This document shows positions 21,846 to 28,691 of a DNA stretch of 64,000 nt, one piece after another. The stretch spans positions 289,981 to 353,980 of the forward strand of contig NZ_JAVHZV010000023.1 in NCBI RefSeq assembly GCF_031119625.1, in the 5' to 3' direction. Numbering within the stretch: position 1 is the stretch's first letter; each line of letters begins with the position of its first letter. The notes beneath the pieces were generated by a model that was given only the letters and a program-made list of their open reading frames with translations, ran no database searches and had not been told where the DNA came from. The position numbers and the translations under genes were made by a program. This stretch comes from Pseudomonas sp. G34 (GTDB lineage Bacteria > Pseudomonadota > Gammaproteobacteria > Pseudomonadales > Pseudomonadaceae).

Positions 21846-21856
21846 GCGGCAGCTAT

Positions 21857-21895
21857 AAAAAAACGCCAGTCAGGCGCTGCCTGGCTGGCGTTTTT
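21857..21895. terminator. Bidirectional terminator between the hydrolase and the BON lipoprotein gene
   Basis: The stem ACGCCAG-T-CAGGC / GCCTG-G-CTGGCGT has loop GCT and is flanked by an A-run and a T-run, so it can terminate both convergent genes. Confidence 0.9.
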
Positions 21896-21910
21896 CGTGG
21901 CGCGTCGTGA

Positions 21911-22444
21911 TCAGTCGGTGTACTGGAACAGCTTGATGATCTTCTGTACGCCCGAGGTGCTCTGCACCACGTTGCTCGCGGCGTTGGCTTCCTGGCGGCT
22001 GACCACGCCGAGCAGGTAGACGATACCGTTCTCGGTGATCACCTTGATGCGGCTGCCAGGCACGCCACTGTCGGCGAGCATCTGGGTCTTGATCTTGGTG
22101 GTCAGCAGCGAATCGTTGCTGCGTGCCAGCAGCGAGGTGGGCTGCTGCACCTGCAGCTCATTGTGCACCTTGCGTACGCCTTGCACGGTGCGTGCGGCCT
22201 GCTCGGCCATGCTCTTCAGTTCGGCGCGCGGCGTCTGCCCGGCGATCAGGATCACGCCGTTGTAGCTGGTCACCACGATGCGTGAGGTGGGGCTGGCGAG
22301 GTCGGCGTGGGCACGGGTGATGGCGTTGGCCACGTCGGGGCCGACGAACTGGTCGTCGATCTTGTTGCCGATGCTGCGGCTGCCGCAACCGCCGAGGATC
22401 AGGCTCAGGGCCAAAACGGCGAAGATCAGTGGTGAACGGGTCAT
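21911..22444 (-). CDS. dolP: BON-domain outer-membrane lipoprotein (DolP/YraP-like)
   Basis: A 177-residue lipoprotein with a lipobox LGGC at 17-20 (lipidated Cys20) followed by two BON domains (about 40-108 and 110-177). E. coli DolP (YraP) binds anionic phospholipid and supports outer-membrane integrity. Gene order lpoA-yraN-gmhA-BON matches the E. coli yraM-N-O-P run, and its start overlaps the gmhA stop by four bases. The assignment to DolP is by architecture and context. Confidence 0.85.
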   Translation of the reverse strand: MTRSPLIFAVLALSLILGGCGSRSIGNKIDDQFVGPDVANAITRAHADLASPTSRIVVTSYNGVILIAGQTPRAELKSMAEQAARTVQGVRKVHNELQVQQPTSLLARSNDSLLTTKIKTQMLADSGVPGSRIKVITENGIVYLLGVVSRQEANAASNVVQSTSGVQKIIKLFQYTD

Positions 22445-23034
22445 TCTTCACTCCCAAACAGTTGACTGTCGATAAGGTCGCACAAGCAGTGTATGGCCAA
22501 CAGATGAACTTCCTGGATGCGCGCCGTGACCTTTGACGGCACGCGAATCTCGACGTCTTCGGGCAGCAGCAGCGAGGCCATGCCGCCGCCGTCGCGGCCG
22601 GTGAGGGCCACCACGGTCATTTCCCGATCATGGGCGGCCTGGATGGCTTGAATCACGTTGGCCGAGTTGCCGCTGGTGGAAATCGCCAGCAATACATCGC
22701 CCGGCTGGCCCAGGGCGCGGATCTGCTTGGAAAAGACTTCGTTGTAGCTGTAATCGTTGGCGATCGAGGTGATCGTCGAGCTGTCGGTGGTCAGGGCGAT
22801 CGCCGGCAGGCTGGGGCGCTCGCGCTCGAAACGGTTGAGCAGTTCGGACGAGAAATGCTGCGCGTCACCGGCTGAGCCACCATTGCCGCAGGAGAGAATC
22901 TTGCCTTCGCTGAGCAGTGCCTGAACCATCACCTGGCTGGCATGCTCGATGAATGGAGGCAGTACCTCCATGGCGTGGTGCTTGGTTTCGATGCTGGCTT
23001 GAAACAGCTGGCGAATACGGGCTTGCATGTCCAT
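22441..23034 (-). CDS. gmhA: Phosphoheptose isomerase (SIS domain; DiaA homologue position)
   Basis: This 197-residue SIS-domain protein converts sedoheptulose-7-phosphate to heptose-7-phosphate for LPS core. The residues known to be catalytic in GmhA appear at matching positions: His60 and Glu64 (AQHFSSEL), Gln174 (RIQEVH) and His182 (AIHCLCD). E. coli DiaA, which occupies this locus, lacks the Glu and the last His, yet the C-terminus here (CLCDLIDSQLF) is DiaA-like. I infer an active isomerase that could also act in replication initiation. Met1 and Met3 are both possible starts. Confidence 0.85.
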   Translation of the reverse strand: MDMQARIRQLFQASIETKHHAMEVLPPFIEHASQVMVQALLSEGKILSCGNGGSAGDAQHFSSELLNRFERERPSLPAIALTTDSSTITSIANDYSYNEVFSKQIRALGQPGDVLLAISTSGNSANVIQAIQAAHDREMTVVALTGRDGGGMASLLLPEDVEIRVPSKVTARIQEVHLLAIHCLCDLIDSQLFGSEE

Positions 23035-23136
23035 GTAGAGCTTTGACCTTGACTGTAACGAGGCGCTGGCCGCGAGGGCGCGTTGCGCTGTCGTTGGAGG
23101 TGGCGGTGAATCAGGGTATGGCAGCGAGCCTTGGCT

Positions 23137-23535
23137 TCAACTGTCGAAGGCGTTTCTGATCCATTCCAGTGATACGGGTCTGCCATGGCCTACGGCTATG
23201 ACATCGAAACGGCAGGGATGTTTGGCCCAGCGCTTCTCCTGTTGCAGAAATTGCATGGCCGTGGCGATCAGCTTGTCACGCTTGCGCCTGTCGACGCTTT
23301 CGACCGCACCACCCCAGGCACTGTGCTTGCGGTAGCGCACTTCGGCGAATACTACTGTATCGCCATCGAGCATGACCAGATCGAGTTCGCCACGCTGACC
23401 GCGCCAGTTCTGGCAGATCAGGCGCAGGCCATGGCTTTGCAGGTGCTCACAGGCGAGGGCTTCGGCCGCTCGCCCGCTGACATGGCGCGGATCGTCACTC
23501 AATGTTGCTTTCAGGCAGGCGCTGAACCTGGCCAT
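23137..23535 (-). CDS. yraN: YraN family (UPF0102) nuclease-fold protein
   Basis: A 132-residue UPF0102 protein with the Holliday-junction-resolvase-like fold: GRAAEALACEHLQSHGLRL, then GELDLVMLDGDTVVFAEVRYR with the nuclease-type D/E-x-K-like residues, then RRKRDKLIATAMQFL. Its biochemical role is unsettled. I use the ATG giving MARFSACLKA. The start lies inside the 3' end of lpoA (41-base overlap), so the genes are translationally linked. Confidence 0.88.
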   Translation of the reverse strand: MARFSACLKATLSDDPRHVSGRAAEALACEHLQSHGLRLICQNWRGQRGELDLVMLDGDTVVFAEVRYRKHSAWGGAVESVDRRKRDKLIATAMQFLQQEKRWAKHPCRFDVIAVGHGRPVSLEWIRNAFDS

Positions 23536-25252
23536 TGCTGAACTGCGCCCAGGGCAACCGGCGCTCGACACGCTGCGCGGCGTTCAGGCTCAGGTTGCCG
23601 GACAGGCCCTCGACGCGGCTATCAGGCAGCGTCTTGAGCTGGTCGAGGCGCGGTGCCAGGCGGAAGGCGTCGACGCCCATGGCGTACAGGCGCCCCAGGC
23701 TGCCGCCGGCTTGTGGCCACTGGCTGTTGACCTGCTGGCGCAGCGGGTCGTTGGCATCCAGCAGCCAGGGGGTTTCGCAGAAGCGGATGCCGTCCAGGTC
23801 GCGGTACTGGGCCGCACTCATGCTGCCGCTGAACAGGTGCGAGGTGGCATACACCGGCACGTCGCCAGCGTACTGGTAAGCCAGGGTGGGCTTGATCTGC
23901 TGGGCCTGTTGCGGCGTGGCGGCGAGGAAGATGAAGTCCACGTCCTGACGGCGCGAGGTGCCGTTGACCTGCAGCAGGCGGGCGACCTGGCCTGCCATGT
24001 CGACCGGCTGGTCGATCTGCTCGGCGCCCAGGAAGGTACCACCGGCGGCTTGCCAGCTCTGGCGGAAGGCATCCAGTACGCGGTTGCCCCACTCGCCCTT
24101 GGGCACCAGGGCGACGGCGCTGCGCATGCCGTCGGCCCAGGCGCGGCGGGCGACCTCGCGGGCCTCGTCTTCGGCGGCCAGGCCGAACTGGAACAGCTGG
24201 GCCGGGCTCTTGGCGCCCGGGTCGGCATAGTTCAGGGCCAGGGTGGTGATCGGTAGCTGGTCACGGTTACCCAGTTGGGTGACCAGGTTCTTTTCCAGTG
24301 GGCCGATCACCAGCTCCACGCCATCGGCTTTTGCCTGGCGGTAGAAGTCATCCAGCGAGGTCAGGCGGGCACTGTCGTAAAGCTGGATTTGCGGCGGCTG
24401 TTCGCCGGCCTGCTGCGCCTGGTAGTGGGCAGCCAGGAAACCATCACGCAGGGCGCGCGATACCGAGGCCAGCTGGCCTTCCTGGGGCAGCAGCAGGGCG
24501 ATCTTCTGCAGCGGCTTGCTGGACAGCGCGCGGAGGTCGGCGAGGGCCTTGGGCAGTTGCTTGGCCGCCGGATGGTTCGGGTGCTGGGCCAGCCAGTTGT
24601 CGATGGCGTCCTGCTGCTGTTTGAGCGTGCCAACGGTTTTCGCCACCTGGGCCAGCGACAGCCAGCCGGCCAGGTCGGCGTCGGCAGCGGTCGGCGCCGG
24701 CTCTGCCGGCAGGCTGGAGACCAGGCTCCAGATATGGTCCTGATTGCGCTGCGCCTCGTCGCCGCTCAGCAGCGGGGCGATGAACACCCGCTCGCGGGCA
24801 GCGGCGAGAAGCTGACCATCCTTTTCGAGGGCGTTGGCGCGTGCCAGTTGAGTGCGCGTCTGCTGCTCGACCGGCAGTTCGCCGAGGCGCTCCAGGCTGG
24901 GGTGGGACAAGGCGTTCAAGGCGGCTTTGGCGTCATTGCGTGCCAGGGCCAGCTCGGCCTTGAGGGTGCTGGCGTAGATCTGCTGCGCCGGCTTGAGCAA
25001 CTGCAGGTCAACCTGCCCGAGAATGCTCTCGGCGCGTTGCACGTTGCCCTGCTTGGCGGCCAGGTCGGCGGCCGACAGGCGCAGCAACTGGGCATCTTCA
25101 TCCTGGCTGCTGCCGGCTTGCTGGAGCATCTGCTCCACGCTGGCCTGGGGCGTGCGGGGCAGTTCGCCGAGGTTCGAGGAAGGCGAGCTGCTGCAGGCAA
25201 CGAGCAGGCCGGCTAGGCAGAGTGCAGAGAGCGGACGCAGGCAGGCAATCAT
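23495..25252 (-). CDS. lpoA: Penicillin-binding protein activator LpoA
   Basis: A 585-residue outer-membrane lipoprotein with lipobox LVAC (Cys20). It has an N-terminal TPR-like helical domain (to about 260) and a C-terminal periplasmic-binding-protein-like domain (KIALLLPQEGQLASVSRALRDG onwards). LpoA stimulates the bifunctional peptidoglycan synthase PBP1a. I start at the ATG giving MIACLRPLSALCLAG because a signal peptide and lipobox follow at once; the longer frame adds 55 residues with no signal. It is divergent from rsmI. Confidence 0.9.
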   Translation of the reverse strand: MIACLRPLSALCLAGLLVACSSSPSSNLGELPRTPQASVEQMLQQAGSSQDEDAQLLRLSAADLAAKQGNVQRAESILGQVDLQLLKPAQQIYASTLKAELALARNDAKAALNALSHPSLERLGELPVEQQTRTQLARANALEKDGQLLAAARERVFIAPLLSGDEAQRNQDHIWSLVSSLPAEPAPTAADADLAGWLSLAQVAKTVGTLKQQQDAIDNWLAQHPNHPAAKQLPKALADLRALSSKPLQKIALLLPQEGQLASVSRALRDGFLAAHYQAQQAGEQPPQIQLYDSARLTSLDDFYRQAKADGVELVIGPLEKNLVTQLGNRDQLPITTLALNYADPGAKSPAQLFQFGLAAEDEAREVARRAWADGMRSAVALVPKGEWGNRVLDAFRQSWQAAGGTFLGAEQIDQPVDMAGQVARLLQVNGTSRRQDVDFIFLAATPQQAQQIKPTLAYQYAGDVPVYATSHLFSGSMSAAQYRDLDGIRFCETPWLLDANDPLRQQVNSQWPQAGGSLGRLYAMGVDAFRLAPRLDQLKTLPDSRVEGLSGNLSLNAAQRVERRLPWAQFSNGQVQRLPESNIE

Positions 25253-25437
25253 GTAAGCGATTCCGGTTCTTGAGCAAATGAACGCGGGATTGTACCCAAG
25301 GCACCGCCTTGGCGCGACGACGAAGGTGTTAACCGGTACGCAGAGGTCGCAGGCACTTGCCTTGGCGGTAGCTATCCGCCCGAGCGGTTCGCTCGCGTTA
25401 CAATGGCCGCTTTCCATTTATATGAAGAGGCATTGCC

Positions 25438-26310
25438 GTGATCGCTAATGAAGCACCCCGAAGCGCCGCGGGCACTCTGTTCGTGGTGGCGACGCCCATT
25501 GGCAATCTCGACGACCTCAGTGCCCGGGCATTGAAGGTGCTCGGCGCGGTCACGCTGATCGCTGCCGAGGACACCCGGCACTCGGCGCGGCTGATGCAAC
25601 ACTTCGGCATCGGCACGCCATTGGCGGCCTGCCACGAGCACAACGAGCGTGACGAGGGCAATCGCTTCATCGAGCGCCTGCTGGCCGGGGACGACGTGGC
25701 GCTGATTTCCGATGCCGGCACGCCGCTGATTTCCGATCCCGGCTACCACCTGGTGCGCCAGGCTCGGGCAGCGGGGGTGCGGGTCGTGCCGGTACCAGGC
25801 GCGTGTGCGTTGATCGCCGCCTTGTCGGCGGCCGGCCTGCCATCGGATCGCTTCGTTTTCGAAGGGTTTCTGCCGGCCAAGACCGTGGGCCGTCGCGCAC
25901 GCCTCGAGCTGGTGCGCGAGGAGCCGCGTACCTTGATCTTCTATGAGGCGCCGCACCGCATCCTCGAGTGCCTGCAGGACATGCGCGACGTGTTCGGCGG
26001 CGAGCGCCAGGCCCTGCTGGCCCGCGAGCTGACCAAAACCTTCGAAACCCTGCAAGGACTGCCACTCGATCAGTTGTGCGAGTGGGTGGCGGCCGATGCC
26101 AACCAGCAGCGCGGCGAATGCGTGGTGCTGGTGGCCGGCTGGCAGGCGCCGGAAGACGAGGCTGCAGTAAGTGTCGAGGCGCTGCGCGTGCTCGACCTGT
26201 TGCTCGCCGAAATGCCGCTCAAGCGTGCGGCGGCGCTGGCGGCGCAGATCACCGGGGTGCGCAAGAATCTGCTTTATCAGGCTGCGCTGGAGCGTCAGCA
26301 AGACGGTTGA
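25438..26310 (+). CDS. rsmI: 16S rRNA 2'-O-ribose C1402 methyltransferase
   Basis: This 290-residue tetrapyrrole-methylase-fold enzyme methylates the ribose of C1402 in the 30S decoding centre. It partners with RsmH, the N4 methyltransferase for the same nucleotide, encoded 1.1 kb downstream. Motifs: LFVVATPIGNLDDLSARA, EDTRHSARLM, SDAGTPLISDPGY and FYEAPHRI. The start is GTG with GAAGAGG upstream. Confidence 0.97.
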   Translation: MIANEAPRSAAGTLFVVATPIGNLDDLSARALKVLGAVTLIAAEDTRHSARLMQHFGIGTPLAACHEHNERDEGNRFIERLLAGDDVALISDAGTPLISDPGYHLVRQARAAGVRVVPVPGACALIAALSAAGLPSDRFVFEGFLPAKTVGRRARLELVREEPRTLIFYEAPHRILECLQDMRDVFGGERQALLARELTKTFETLQGLPLDQLCEWVAADANQQRGECVVLVAGWQAPEDEAAVSVEALRVLDLLLAEMPLKRAAALAAQITGVRKNLLYQAALERQQDG

Positions 26311-26312
26311 TC

Positions 26313-26341
26313 TTGTTCTCGGCGGGTTGCAGCGGTTACCC
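26313..26341 (+). promoter_or_regulatory. Candidate promoter for rnpB
   Basis: TTGTTC and TTACCC are separated by 17 nt. The predicted start falls within a few bases of the mature RNase P RNA 5' end. The -10 element is a poor match. Confidence 0.3.
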
Positions 26342-26351
26342 TTGTCAGCGG

Positions 26352-26703
26352 AGAGTCGATCGGACAGTCGCTGCCTTCCATCTGGAAGGGGGAGGAAAGT
26401 CCGGGCTCCATAGGGCGGAGTGCCAGGTAACGCCTGGGAGGCGCGAGCCTACGGAAAGTGCCACAGAAAATAACCGCCTAAGCGCTTCGGCGCCGGTAAG
26501 GGTGAAAAGGTGCGGTAAGAGCGCACCGCACGGCTGGTAACAGTCCGTGGCTAGGCAAACCCCACTCGGAGCAAGACCAAATAGGGTTCCATTGGCGTGG
26601 CCCGCGCTGGAACCGGGTAGGTTGCTAAAGGCGTACAGTGATGTGCGTCGTAGAGGAATGACTGTCCTCGACAGAACCCGGCTTACAGATCGACTCTCCA
26701 CCT
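26352..26703 (+). ncRNA. rnpB: RNase P RNA, bacterial class A
   Basis: This catalytic RNA trims the 5' leaders of pre-tRNAs. Conserved segments in order are GGAGGAAAGTCCGGGCTCCA (CR-I), GGTGAAAAGGTGCGGTAAGA with GCGCACCGCAC (P11/P12 region), ACAGTCCGTGGCTAGGCAAA and ACAGAACCCGGCTTACAG (CR-V). The terminal helix P1 forms between 26351-26360 and 26689-26698. The ends are set by P1 and could be off by a few bases. It lies 41 bases after rsmI. A short open frame inside it is not a gene. Confidence 0.95.
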
Positions 26704-26897
26704 CTTCTGCTTTGTGCTCCTTCCCCTCCTTTTTAATACCGAAAAAATCTTACTCTTAACAAACTACTTTAAGTTCGTTGGGTAGGTGTCGGTATGTGTT
26801 TGTTTTTTAGCCATCTTTCCCGCCCTGGGCGCTCGTCCCACTTCTCATTTATTCGCTAAATCTCCGTTCTATAAGGAATTTTCCGTTCTGGCGCGCC
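26704..26897. other. AT-rich intergenic stretch between rnpB and the mraZ promoter
   Basis: About 190 bases without a gene, visibly richer in A and T than anything nearby. It contains pyrimidine runs after rnpB, a T-rich segment near 26800, and a repeated CCGTTCT (two copies near 26865-26890). I see no open frame, tRNA or clear hairpin terminator for rnpB here. Confidence 0.6.
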
Positions 26898-26927
26898 TTG
26901 ACGGTGGGGTACGCGCGTTCCTATAGT
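26898..26927 (+). promoter_or_regulatory. Promoter of the dcw cluster (upstream of mraZ)
   Basis: TTGACG (26898-26903) and TATAGT (26922-26927) are spaced by 18 nt, predicting a start near 26934. That is just before the repeated TGG operators and about 68 bases before mraZ. The dcw genes that follow have no terminator until after lpxC. Confidence 0.75.
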
Positions 26928-26936
26928 GTGCTCCGG

Positions 26937-26969
26937 TGGTGAAAAGTGGCATGAAGTGGGTTTTTTTGG
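26937..26969 (+). promoter_or_regulatory. Candidate MraZ operator: four TGG repeats at 10-nt spacing
   Basis: TGG occurs at 26937, 26947, 26957 and 26967, exactly ten bases apart. Three of the four are preceded by G or A in a GTGG-like context. MraZ is known in other bacteria to bind direct TGGGN repeats with this helical-turn spacing upstream of its own gene. Their position at and after the predicted start suits repression of the dcw promoter. Confidence 0.7.
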
Positions 26970-27001
26970 ATGCTGATGCCTAATTAAGGGGAAACGCGAT
27001 C

Positions 27002-27457
27002 GTGTTTCGCGGAGCTAATGCCATAAGTCTTGACGCCAAGGGGCGGCTCGCGATGCCAAGTCGGTATCGGGACGAGCTCGTTTCGCGTTCGGCTGGCCAG
27101 CTCATCGTCACCATCGATGCCATCGATCCCTGCCTTTGTGTCTACCCGCTGCCGGAGTGGGAAATCATCGAGAACAAGCTGCGCGAGCTGGCCTCCTTCC
27201 GTGAAGAGAACCGCCGCCTGCAACGTCTGCTGATTGGTAATGCCGTCGATCTCGAGCTGGATGGCAGTGGTCGTTTTCTGGTTCCGCCGCGTCTGCGTGA
27301 GTACGCCAAGCTGGACAAGCGCGCGATGTTGGTGGGGCAGCTCAATAAATTTCAACTGTGGGACGAGGATTCCTGGAATGCCGTGGCCGATGCCGATCTG
27401 GCCGCCATCAAGCAACCGGGTGCTCTTTCCGATGACCTTCGTGACCTGATCCTGTGA
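27002..27457 (+). CDS. mraZ: Transcriptional regulator MraZ
   Basis: A 151-residue protein with two SpoVT/AbrB-like domains (about 5-52 with DAKGRLAMPSRYRDEL, and 81-124 with LDGSGRFLVPPRLREYA). MraZ binds DNA upstream of the dcw cluster and represses it in E. coli. The start is GTG, nine bases after AAGGGGA. It overlaps rsmH by four bases. It is the first gene of the division/cell-wall cluster, with its probable operators directly upstream. Confidence 0.96.
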   Translation: MFRGANAISLDAKGRLAMPSRYRDELVSRSAGQLIVTIDAIDPCLCVYPLPEWEIIENKLRELASFREENRRLQRLLIGNAVDLELDGSGRFLVPPRLREYAKLDKRAMLVGQLNKFQLWDEDSWNAVADADLAAIKQPGALSDDLRDLIL

Positions 27458-28401
27458 ACATGACCTCTACCTTCCGCCATATCACCGTGTTGCTCGAGGA
27501 GGCCGTTACGGCGCTCTCCTTGCGCGCCGATGGCTGCTATGTGGATGGCACGTTCGGGCGGGGCGGGCACAGCCGGCTGATCCTCGACAGGATCGGGCCA
27601 GGCGGTCGCTTGCTGGGGTTCGACAAGGACCCACTGGCAATCGCGACTGGAAATACGCTAGCGGCCGAAGACGGCCGCTTTGTCGTTGTACAGAGAAGTT
27701 TTGCGGAACTCGGCGATGAGCTTGCTGTCCGCGGCCTCGCTGGCCAGGTCAGCGGCGTGCTGCTTGACCTGGGCGTGTCGTCGCCACAGCTGGACGACGC
27801 CGAGCGCGGTTTCAGCTTTCTCAATGATGGCCCGCTGGACATGCGCATGGATCCCTCGCGCGGGGTCAGCGCGGCGCAGTTCATCGCTACCGCGGCGGAA
27901 GAAGAAATCGCCCGGGTGTTCAAGGAATACGGTGAAGAGCGGTTCGCCAGGCGTATGGCCCGCGCCGTGGTGATGCGCCGTGCCGAGCAGCCGTTCGAGC
28001 GCACTGCCGATCTGGCGCAGGTGCTGACGGTGGCGAATCCTGCCTGGGAAAAGGGCAAGAATCCGGCGACTCGCGCGTTCCAAGGGCTGCGCATTCACGT
28101 CAATAACGAATTGGGTGACCTGCAGCGTGGCCTGGATGCTGCGCTGGAGAATCTCGAAGTCGGTGGCCGCCTGGTGGTGATCAGCTTCCATTCCCTGGAA
28201 GACCGTATCGTCAAGCAGTTCATGCGCAAGCACGCCAAGGGCGAGATGGACAAGCTGCCGCGTGACCTGCCAATCATCCCGAAAGCCTTCGAGCCGCGCC
28301 TCAAGCTGCTCGGCAAGCCGCAGTTCGCCTCGGAAGCCGAACTCAAGGCCAACCCGCGCTCGCGCAGTGCCGTCATGCGTGTCGCGGAGAAACTGCGATG
28401 A
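27454..28401 (+). CDS. rsmH: 16S rRNA N4-cytosine-1402 methyltransferase
   Basis: A 315-residue SAM-dependent MraW/RsmH enzyme that methylates N4 of C1402 in 16S rRNA, the same nucleotide as RsmI. Motifs are HITVLLEEAV, YVDGTFGRGGHSRLIL, VLLDLGVSSPQLDDAERGFSF split over 105-127, and the C-terminal VISFHSLEDRIVKQFM. A GTG overlapping mraZ opens the frame, and the ATG two codons later is an alternative start. The last four bases overlap ftsL. Confidence 0.97.
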   Translation: MNMTSTFRHITVLLEEAVTALSLRADGCYVDGTFGRGGHSRLILDRIGPGGRLLGFDKDPLAIATGNTLAAEDGRFVVVQRSFAELGDELAVRGLAGQVSGVLLDLGVSSPQLDDAERGFSFLNDGPLDMRMDPSRGVSAAQFIATAAEEEIARVFKEYGEERFARRMARAVVMRRAEQPFERTADLAQVLTVANPAWEKGKNPATRAFQGLRIHVNNELGDLQRGLDAALENLEVGGRLVVISFHSLEDRIVKQFMRKHAKGEMDKLPRDLPIIPKAFEPRLKLLGKPQFASEAELKANPRSRSAVMRVAEKLR

Positions 28402-28691
28402 GCGCCTTGAGCAGCAAGCGTTTCCCCAAGGGCAGCCTGCTGATGCTGGTGCTGTTTGTCGCCGTGCTCGGTTCCGCGCTGGCGGTGTCCTACAGTGCGC
28501 ACTGGAATCGTCAACTGCTCAACAGCTTGTATGGCGAACTCAGCGTGCGTGACAAGGCGCAGGCCGAGTGGGGCCGCCTGATCCTCGAGCAAAGCACCTG
28601 GACGGCCCACAACCGTATCGAGACCCTGGCCAGCGAACAGCTGAAGATGCGCATCCCGGACGCCGCCGAAGTGCGCATGGTGGCGCCATGA
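28398..28691 (+). CDS. ftsL: Cell division protein FtsL
   Basis: A 97-residue bitopic membrane protein: short cytoplasmic N-terminus, one transmembrane helix (about 14-34, LLMLVLFVAVLGSALAVS) and a periplasmic coiled coil (about 35-85). FtsL forms the FtsQLB complex that activates FtsWI. It overlaps rsmH and ftsI by four bases each, the usual order and coupling. Confidence 0.93.
   Translation: MSALSSKRFPKGSLLMLVLFVAVLGSALAVSYSAHWNRQLLNSLYGELSVRDKAQAEWGRLILEQSTWTAHNRIETLASEQLKMRIPDAAEVRMVAP

Noticed and set aside
26345..26759. Short open frames on both strands inside and after rnpB
   Set aside because: The region is RNase P RNA, with its conserved segments and terminal helix. The peptides have no family resemblance.
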